DNA of 34,478 nt, from NCBI GenBank assembly GCA_019415335.1, contig DXKH01000004.1:1-34478 (forward strand), given 5' to 3'. Positions 29,299 to 34,478 of this stretch are shown here, piece by piece. Numbering within the stretch: the stretch's first letter is position 1; each line of letters starts with the position of its first letter. The position numbers and the translations under genes are program-made. The DNA is from Citrobacter sp. GTDB taxonomy: Bacteria > Pseudomonadota > Gammaproteobacteria > Enterobacterales > Enterobacteriaceae. Under the pieces are notes generated by a model. That model saw nothing but the letters and a program-made list of their open reading frames with translations, searched no databases and was not told the DNA's origin.

Positions 29299-29946
29299 AT
29301 GAACTATCGTATTATTCCGGTCACCGCGTTCTCTCAGAACTGTTCTTTACTCTGGTGTGAGCAAACGCGTCTGGCAGCGCTTGTCGATCCTGGCGGCGAT
29401 GCTGAGAAAATCAAACAGGAAGTGGACGTCAGCGGCATCACGTTGACGCAGATCCTGCTCACTCACGGACACCTCGATCATGTGGGGGCCGCGGCGGAAC
29501 TGGCGCAGCACTATGGCGTACCGGTTATCGGTCCGGAAAAAGAAGATGAGTTCTGGCTGGAGGGGTTACCTGCTCAGAGTCGCATGTTTGGCCTCGGTGA
29601 GTGTCGGCCACTGACACCTGACCGTTGGCTTAACGAAGGAGATCGTGTCAGCGTAGGGAATGCGACTTTACAGGTGTTGCATTGCCCGGGCCATACGCCT
29701 GGACACGTTGTTTTCTTTGACGAGCAATCGCAACTTCTTATCTCAGGCGACGTGATTTTTAAAGGTGGAGTCGGGCGCAGTGATTTCCCGCGCGGCGATC
29801 ACAGCCAGTTGATTGATTCGATCAAACGTAAACTGTTGCCGTTAGGCGATGACGTGACATTTATTCCGGGTCATGGACCGCTATCGACGTTGGGCTATGA
29901 ACGGTTGCACAATCCGTTCCTGCAGGATGAAATGCCTGTCTGGTAA
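29299..29946 (+). CDS. gloC: Hydroxyacylglutathione hydrolase GloC (YcbL)
   Basis: GloC is a type II glyoxalase that hydrolyses S-lactoylglutathione. The protein is 215 residues with a metallo-beta-lactamase fold. The metal motif is H56-G-H58-L-D60-H61, with PGHTPGH, SGDVIF and PGHGP following. The ATG at 29299 has an AGGAGCAGT ribosome binding site. The protein lacks the long C-terminal domain of classical GloB, as expected of this group. It shares a terminator with the convergent aspC. Confidence 0.94.
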   Translation: MNYRIIPVTAFSQNCSLLWCEQTRLAALVDPGGDAEKIKQEVDVSGITLTQILLTHGHLDHVGAAAELAQHYGVPVIGPEKEDEFWLEGLPAQSRMFGLGECRPLTPDRWLNEGDRVSVGNATLQVLHCPGHTPGHVVFFDEQSQLLISGDVIFKGGVGRSDFPRGDHSQLIDSIKRKLLPLGDDVTFIPGHGPLSTLGYERLHNPFLQDEMPVW

Positions 29947-29956
29947 TCCCCATTAA

Positions 29957-29985
29957 AAAGCCCGCTTACCGCGGGCTTTGTTTTT
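29957..29985. terminator. Bidirectional terminator between gloC and aspC
   Basis: AAAGCCCGC (29957-29965) pairs with GCGGGCTTT (29971-29979) around TTACC. T runs follow on both strands (GTTTTT forward, TTTTTAATGG reverse), so it can end both convergent genes. Confidence 0.85.
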
Positions 29986-29995
29986 ATCGCATGTC

Positions 29996-31186
29996 TTACA
30001 GCACGGCGACAATGGCTTCGCACAGCGGCGCCATGTTATCCGGCGTCATCCCGGCGACGTTAACGCGACCAGAAGCCACCGCGTAGACGCCAAATTCTTC
30101 GCGCAGACGCAGAACCTGCTCTTTGGTCAGGCCGCTGAATGAGAACATGCCGTTTTGTTTGATGATAAAGCTGAAATCGCGATCCGCCCCTTTCTCTTGC
30201 AGGGTGTTCACAAACAGCAGACGCATACGCTGGATGCGCTGACGCATGTCGGTCAGTTCCTGTTCCCAGATTGCGCGCAGTGCATCGTTGCTGAGGATTG
30301 TGGCAACCACAGATGCGCCGTGGGCTGGCGGGTTAGAGTAGTTCGCACGAATGGCAGATTTCATTTGGCTGAAGGCGCGATCAACGGTTTCCGTATCTGC
30401 CGCAACCAACGTACAGGCACCGACACGCTCGTTATACAGGCCAAAGTTCTTGGAGTAGGAACTCGCGACAATCAGCTCTTTGTGCAGCGCAGCGAACGCG
30501 CGCAGTCCTTCCGCATCTTCTTCCAGACCACGGGCGAAGCCCTGATACGCGAAGTCAAACAGCGGCAACCAGCCTTTCTCGACGGAAAGCTGAGCCAGGG
30601 TTTGCCACTGTTCAAGCGTAGGGTCGATACCGGTGGGGTTATGGCAGCAACCGTGGAACAGCACCACGTCGCCTGCCTGTGCTTCGCTTAGGCTGTTTTG
30701 CAGTGCGTCGAAGTCCAGGGAATGGTTTTCTGCGTCGTAATAAGCATACTCGCGTACTTCCAGCCCGGCAGAGTTAAACACGCTCTTATGGTTTGGCCAG
30801 CTCGGGTTGCTCACCCACACGCGTTTTACTGCCGTATTTTTTGCCAGGAAGTCGGCTGCAACGCGCAGCGCGCCGGTGCCGCCCGGCGTTTGCGCCGTGC
30901 GTGCGCGTTTATCGTTGATTAGCGCACTACCCTTGCCGAACAGCAGTTCCTGCGTGCAACGGCCAAATTCTGGAATACCGTCAATGCCGAGGTAGTTTTT
31001 TGTTGTTTCATTTTCGAGTAAGTATTGCTCGGCTTTTTTAACGCTGGTCAGCACTGGCGTTTTGCCAGTTTCATCTTTATAGACACCGATCCCAAGGTTA
31101 ATTTTCGAAGGACGGTCATCAGCACGAAACAGATCGGCCAAACCCAGAATGGGGTCGGCAGGGGCGGCAGTAATGTTCTCAAACAT
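29996..31186 (-). CDS. aspC: Aspartate aminotransferase
   Basis: AspC interconverts aspartate/2-oxoglutarate and oxaloacetate/glutamate with PLP, and also transaminates aromatic amino acids. The protein is 396 residues, matching E. coli. The PLP lysine is K246 in [14 protein letters not shown], and NPTG (about 183-186) is the cofactor loop. The ATG is the complement of 31184-31186. It is followed by the bidirectional terminator, and is separated from ompF by a strong terminator. Confidence 0.97.
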   Translation of the reverse strand: MFENITAAPADPILGLADLFRADDRPSKINLGIGVYKDETGKTPVLTSVKKAEQYLLENETTKNYLGIDGIPEFGRCTQELLFGKGSALINDKRARTAQTPGGTGALRVAADFLAKNTAVKRVWVSNPSWPNHKSVFNSAGLEVREYAYYDAENHSLDFDALQNSLSEAQAGDVVLFHGCCHNPTGIDPTLEQWQTLAQLSVEKGWLPLFDFAYQGFARGLEEDAEGLRAFAALHKELIVASSYSKNFGLYNERVGACTLVAADTETVDRAFSQMKSAIRANYSNPPAHGASVVATILSNDALRAIWEQELTDMRQRIQRMRLLFVNTLQEKGADRDFSFIIKQNGMFSFSGLTKEQVLRLREEFGVYAVASGRVNVAGMTPDNMAPLCEAIVAVL

Positions 31187-31230
31187 GACGAGGTTCCATT
31201 GTGGTTACAGAAGGGAAATCCGTTATCAGG

Positions 31231-31262
31231 TTAACGGTAGATTTACAAAATGCCAACCGTTA
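31231..31262. repeat. Inverted repeat in the aspC upstream region
   Basis: TAACGGT (31232-31238) and ACCGTTA (31256-31262) form a 7-bp inverted repeat with a 17-base spacer, 45-75 bp upstream of aspC. A second CCGTTA lies nearby. This could be a regulatory dyad or a 5' leader hairpin; the aspC promoter itself was not placed. Confidence 0.4.
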
Positions 31263-31315
31263 GTGATGAAAACCCTGAAGGTTTTTTGAAGTCGCAAGAT
31301 TTTGCTGACAGGCAT

Positions 31316-31345
31316 AAAAAAACAGGACCGAAGTCCTGTTTTTTA
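31316..31345 (-). terminator. Rho-independent terminator of ompF
   Basis: AAAAAACAGGAC (31317-31328) pairs with GTCCTGTTTTTT (31333-31344) around CGAA. T runs flank both sides, so it works in the minus direction for ompF and possibly in the plus direction. Confidence 0.88.
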
Positions 31346-31369
31346 GGCATTTAACAAAGGGGTCTGCTA

Positions 31370-32479
31370 TTAGAACTGGTATACGATACCGACAGCAACG
31401 GTGTCGTCAGAGTTCACGCCCAGTTTGTTGTCAGAATCAATCTGGTTGATCTGGTAGTCAACATAGGTGGACATGTTTTTGTTGAAGTAGTAGGTAGCGC
31501 CTACTTCAATGTAGTTCACCAGATCTTCGCTACCTACACCCTCTACGTCTTTCGCTTTGGATTTGTTGTAGGAGATGGACGGACGCAGACCGAAATCGAA
31601 CTGGTACTGAGCAACAACGAAGAAGTCCTGAGTTTTGTTGGCGAAACCACCGCTAATCGGGGTAGCGTTACGGGTTTCACCGTAGTTGGTTGCCAGGTAG
31701 ATGTTGTTCGCGTCATATTTCAGACCGGTTGCCCACTGCTCAGCTTTTTCGCCACTGCCGCGCAGTGCCGGATCCTGCTGTGCATTAGTACGGTCAGCAG
31801 CACCGTAAGCACCTACAACAGCGAAGCCTTCGAACTCATAGCTGATGGAGCCGCCAACGCCGTCACCGTTTGAACGGCGAACATCGCTGAAGTTGTTGCT
31901 GGTCGGATCGGTAGCGTCAACTTCGTAGCTGCTTGCGCGCTCGTTTTTGCCCAGGTACTGAACGCCGAAGTTCAGGCCATCAACCAGACCGAAGAAGTTA
32001 GCGTTACGATAGGTCGCTACGCCACCAACACGGCCAACGAAGAAGTTATCGCTGTACGCGGTATCACCGCCGAATTCTGGCAGCATATCGGTGTAACCCA
32101 GTGCATCGTAAACGATACCGTAGTTACGGCCGTAGTCGAAGGAACCTGCATCACCGAATTTCAGACCAGCGAACGCCAGACGGGTTTTGTTACCGTTCTG
32201 TGCGTCAGCACCGCCTTCGGAGTTGTTACCCTGGAAGTTGTATTCCCACTGGCCGTAACCGGTCAGTTGGTCATTGATCTGAGTTTCCCCTTTAAAACCA
32301 AGACGGGCATAAGTCTGGTCGCCGTCATTACCTGAGTTGTCAGAAAAATAGTGCAGACCAACAGTTTTACCGTACAGGTCCAGTTTGTTGCCGTCTTTGT
32401 TGTAGATTTCTGCAGCGTTAGCTGCACCGGCTACCAGCAGGGCAGGGATTACCACTGCCAGAATATTGCGCTTCATCAT
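31370..32479 (-). CDS. ompF: Outer membrane porin OmpF
   Basis: OmpF is a trimeric outer-membrane porin for small hydrophilic solutes. The protein is 369 residues, 347 mature, with a signal peptide of 22 residues ([22 protein letters not shown], cleaved before [12 protein letters not shown]). The C-terminus ends in Phe (VYQF), as needed for assembly, and the constriction loop has PEFGGD. Compared with the E. coli K-12 OmpF I recall, loop 4 is about 16 residues longer (around [11 protein letters not shown]), while loop 1 is about 5 shorter and another loop about 6 shorter. The ATG is the complement of 32477-32479, with GAGGGTAA upstream, the region paired by MicF in E. coli. Confidence 0.96.
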   Translation of the reverse strand: MMKRNILAVVIPALLVAGAANAAEIYNKDGNKLDLYGKTVGLHYFSDNSGNDGDQTYARLGFKGETQINDQLTGYGQWEYNFQGNNSEGGADAQNGNKTRLAFAGLKFGDAGSFDYGRNYGIVYDALGYTDMLPEFGGDTAYSDNFFVGRVGGVATYRNANFFGLVDGLNFGVQYLGKNERASSYEVDATDPTSNNFSDVRRSNGDGVGGSISYEFEGFAVVGAYGAADRTNAQQDPALRGSGEKAEQWATGLKYDANNIYLATNYGETRNATPISGGFANKTQDFFVVAQYQFDFGLRPSISYNKSKAKDVEGVGSEDLVNYIEVGATYYFNKNMSTYVDYQINQIDSDNKLGVNSDDTVAVGIVYQF

Positions 32480-32589
32480 TATTTATTACCCTCATTGGTT
32501 TTTTTATGACACCTGCCACTGCCGCCAATAAATTTCGTCAATAAAAATTTACGGAACTATTGATGAGAGTTTGGTGTCTTTATGTGTCT

Positions 32590-32691
32590 GACAGGCATCT
32601 TTCCATTCAAACTATCGTTTCGCTACCGTGAAAGTGCTACAAAGATAAAGAATTGGTTTCAGAAAGAAAAAATGTGTAACTAATTATTACA
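32590..32691 (-). promoter_or_regulatory. ompF promoter with OmpR F1-F2-F3 sites
   Basis: On the minus strand, F1 (32672-32691), F2 (32652-32671, with CTTTCTGAAACC) and F3 (32629-32648, TTATCTTTGTAGCACTTTCA) are arranged as three adjacent 20-bp blocks. F3 and most of F2 match the E. coli ompF blocks that I recall. The weak -10 AAAGAT (32597-32602) is the same as in E. coli, consistent with dependence on phosphorylated OmpR. F1 has diverged more. Confidence 0.8.
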
Positions 32692-33044
32692 TTTTTGGAA
32701 CTTTGTGAACGATATCAAATTTCGAAACGATTTCAGCTCCAGATCACACCACTTATATCTATTTATATGATTTTCTTATCTTTAATTTGGATAAATGAAA
32801 AATAACGTACAGAAAATAGACGTTTCCAGTTTTGCTTATGGCCGTATCTGGACGTCTGGAATGCTGTGGGGTTGGGTATAAAATGTGCTAATGGATGAGG
32901 AAATACTAATCCGCAAGAAAGTTACGGCTTATTTTTTGTGCAGAAATATTACAACGTAATATCAGGTAACAGGAGTGGGGAGATTTGGGGGTTGATCTTA
33001 GAATTGCTTACTTATTACTCACAAAAACTGACAGTTCGGTCGAT

Positions 33045-33069
33045 AAAAAAGGCCAGCAACGCTGGCCTT
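33045..33069 (-). terminator. Rho-independent terminator of asnS
   Basis: AAGGCCAGC (33049-33057) pairs with GCTGGCCTT (33061-33069) around AAC. On the minus strand six Ts follow (complement of 33045-33050). It lies just past the asnS stop. Confidence 0.88.
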
Positions 33070-33082
33070 CTTGCGAACCGTT

Positions 33083-34478
33083 TTAGAACGTCGCGTTACG
33101 CGGTGTACGTGGGAAGGCGATCACGTCACGAACGTTCTGTACGCCGGTAACGTAGGCGATCAGACGCTCGAAGCCGAGACCGAAGCCGGAGTGCGGCACG
33201 GTACCGTAGCGGCGCAAATCGCGATACCACCAGTAGTCTTCTTTGTTCAGACCCATTTCCAGCATGCGCGCATCCAGTACATCCAGACGCTCTTCACGCT
33301 GAGAACCACCGATGATTTCACCGATACCCGGCGCCAGAACGTCCATCGCGGCAACGGTCTTCCCGTCTTCGTTCAGGCGCATATAGAACGCTTTAATCTC
33401 TTTCGGGTAGTTTTTCACCACCACTGGCGCTTTAAAGTGCTCTTCTGCAAGATAACGCTCATGCTCGGAGGAGAGATCGACACCCCAGTAAACCGGGTTC
33501 TCGAACTTCCTGCCTTTCTTAATGCACTCTTCCAGAATAGCGACTGCATCGGTGTAATCTACCTGGGCGAAATCTGCTTCGATGAAACGTTCCAGACGGC
33601 TGATAGCTTCTTTATCTACGCGCTCGGCAAAGAACTTCATGTCATCAGCACGCTCGGTCAGTACAGCTTTGAAGGCATATTTCAGCATGCCTTCCGCCAG
33701 GCCGGCAATGTCGCTCAGGTTGGCGAACGCCACTTCCGGCTCCAGCATCCAGAACTCCGCCAGGTGACGGCTGGTGTTGGAATTTTCCGCACGGAAAGTC
33801 GGACCGAAGGTATAGATTTTCGACAGCGCACAGGCGTAAGTTTCGCCGTTCAACTGGCCGGATACGGTCAGGAAGGACTCTTTACCAAAGAAGTCTTTGT
33901 CGAAGTCTACTTTACCCTGATCGTCACGCGGCAAGTTTTCCAGATCCAGCGTGGAAACGCGGAACATCTCACCGGCACCTTCAGTATCAGACGCGGTGAT
34001 CAGCGGAGTGGAAACCCAGAAGAAACCCTGCTCATCGAAGAAACGGTGCAGCGCCTGTGCCAGCGTGTGGCGAACACGTGCGACGGCACCAATCATGTTG
34101 GTACGCGGACGCAGGTGCGCAACTTCACGCAGGTACTCGATGCTGTGACGTTTCGCCGCCATCGGGTACGTGTCTGGATCTTCAACCCAGCCGCTGACTT
34201 CAACCTCAGTGGCCTGGATCTCAAAACTCTGTCCTTGTCCCGGAGAGGCTACAACCTTGCCGGTGACGATAACGGAGCAGCCGGTGGTCAGACGCAGCAC
34301 TTCTTCATTGTAATTGGGCAGAGAATTATTAATGACGGCCTGTACAGGATCAAAGCAGGAACCGTCATAAACGGCGAGGAAGGAGATGCCAGCTTTTGAA
34401 TCTCGGCGGGTACGTACCCATCCGCGCACGGTGACTTCGCTGTCAACGGCTACGCGGCCCTGGAGTACGTCGGCTACA
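33083..34478 (-). CDS. asnS: Asparaginyl-tRNA synthetase, 5' end outside the window
   Basis: AsnS is a class IIb synthetase that charges tRNA(Asn) with asparagine. The window holds all but about the first five codons; the edge lies at codon 6 or so (VADVLQGRV). The N-terminal OB-fold anticodon-binding domain is followed by the catalytic domain, with motif 2 around [21 protein letters not shown] and motif 3 GFGLGFERL near the C-terminus. Compared with E. coli the protein has three extra residues, I-K-K, in [13 protein letters not shown] (codons at 33515-33523), making about 469 residues in all. Confidence 0.96.
   Translation of the reverse strand, partial: VADVLQGRVAVDSEVTVRGWVRTRRDSKAGISFLAVYDGSCFDPVQAVINNSLPNYNEEVLRLTTGCSVIVTGKVVASPGQGQSFEIQATEVEVSGWVEDPDTYPMAAKRHSIEYLREVAHLRPRTNMIGAVARVRHTLAQALHRFFDEQGFFWVSTPLITASDTEGAGEMFRVSTLDLENLPRDDQGKVDFDKDFFGKESFLTVSGQLNGETYACALSKIYTFGPTFRAENSNTSRHLAEFWMLEPEVAFANLSDIAGLAEGMLKYAFKAVLTERADDMKFFAERVDKEAISRLERFIEADFAQVDYTDAVAILEECIKKGRKFENPVYWGVDLSSEHERYLAEEHFKAPVVVKNYPKEIKAFYMRLNEDGKTVAAMDVLAPGIGEIIGGSQREERLDVLDARMLEMGLNKEDYWWYRDLRRYGTVPHSGFGLGFERLIAYVTGVQNVRDVIAFPRTPRNATF

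Larger units (their letters stand above)
32480..33082. other. ompF regulatory region between asnS and ompF (no gene)
   Basis: This 603-bp stretch holds no convincing gene. It contains the ompF leader (32480-32590), promoter and OmpR sites (32590-32691), then an AT-rich stretch to about 32810. Two AGACGT-type motifs lie at 32818 and near 32853, the inverted repeat ATATTAC-AAC-GTAATAT is at 32946-32962, and the asnS terminator is at 33045-33069. The length and layout resemble the E. coli asnS-ompF gap, where a distal OmpR site lies upstream. Confidence 0.7.

Noticed and set aside
32815..32862. Possible MetJ (AGACGTCT) boxes upstream of ompF
   Set aside because: Two 7-of-8 matches, but they are not adjacent tandem 8-mers as MetJ requires and no methionine gene is near.
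32938..33150. 70-codon plus-strand frame between ompF and asnS
   Set aside because: Crosses the asnS terminator and enters asnS antisense; no ribosome binding site or family match.
33071..34399. 442-codon open frame on the plus strand opposite asnS
   Set aside because: It lies fully antisense to a clear synthetase gene with strong codon bias. It has no homology I recognise, and such frames are expected in GC-balanced, highly expressed genes.

Overview
The window is a conserved stretch of an enterobacterial chromosome. Nearly every protein matches, residue for residue over long runs, what I recall of its Escherichia coli K-12 counterpart. Gene order is also the K-12 order from pflB through focA, ycaO, serC-aroA, cmk-rpsA-ihfB, msbA-lpxK, kdsB, mukFEB, ldtD, aspC and ompF to asnS. 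Scattered substitutions, a different OmpF loop pattern, a missing ycaL and an ERIC repeat between focA and pflB argue against K-12 itself. They fit a close relative such as Citrobacter or Salmonella; Citrobacter is my guess from memory, not a search result.

Layout. 1-1137 (minus): the 5' end of pflB and complete focA, the fermentative pyruvate formate-lyase and formate channel operon, with an FNR-like site upstream. 1543-3303 (minus): ycaO. 3439-4131: the membrane protein ycaP. 4335-6779: serC-aroA (serine/pyridoxal phosphate and aromatic biosynthesis). 6961-9863: cmk, rpsA and ihfB (CMP kinase, ribosomal protein S1, IHF beta), with recognisable promoters and the structured rpsA leader. 10068-15091: the comEC homologue ycaI, then msbA and lpxK (lipid A flipping and the lipid A 4'-kinase). 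15133-17342: the DNA glycosylase ycaQ, small ycaR and kdsB (CMP-Kdo synthesis). 17495-19144: ycbJ (plus) and elyC (minus), convergent and overlapping. 19280-26530: cmoM-mukF-mukE-mukB, a tRNA-modification gene fused transcriptionally to the MukBEF condensin. 26703-29946: ldtD, mepK and gloC. 29996-34478 (minus): aspC, ompF and asnS, the last truncated by the window edge.

Functional themes. Several genes serve the envelope: msbA, lpxK and kdsB feed lipopolysaccharide; elyC, ldtD and mepK act on peptidoglycan; ompF is the porin. Others serve translation (rpsA, asnS, cmoM), nucleotide and amino-acid metabolism (cmk, serC, aroA, aspC) and chromosome organisation (ihfB, mukBEF). There is no phage, integron, insertion sequence, CRISPR array, toxin-antitoxin pair or defence locus. 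I do not see an undescribed multigene system. The observations worth a second look are small: the ERIC insertion, the ycaL absence, a degenerate kinase-fold protein (YcbJ), cysteine knuckles in YcaP, lineage-specific changes in OmpF and AsnS, and several unexplained intergenic inverted repeats. Comparisons with E. coli are from memory of its proteins, not from a database search.
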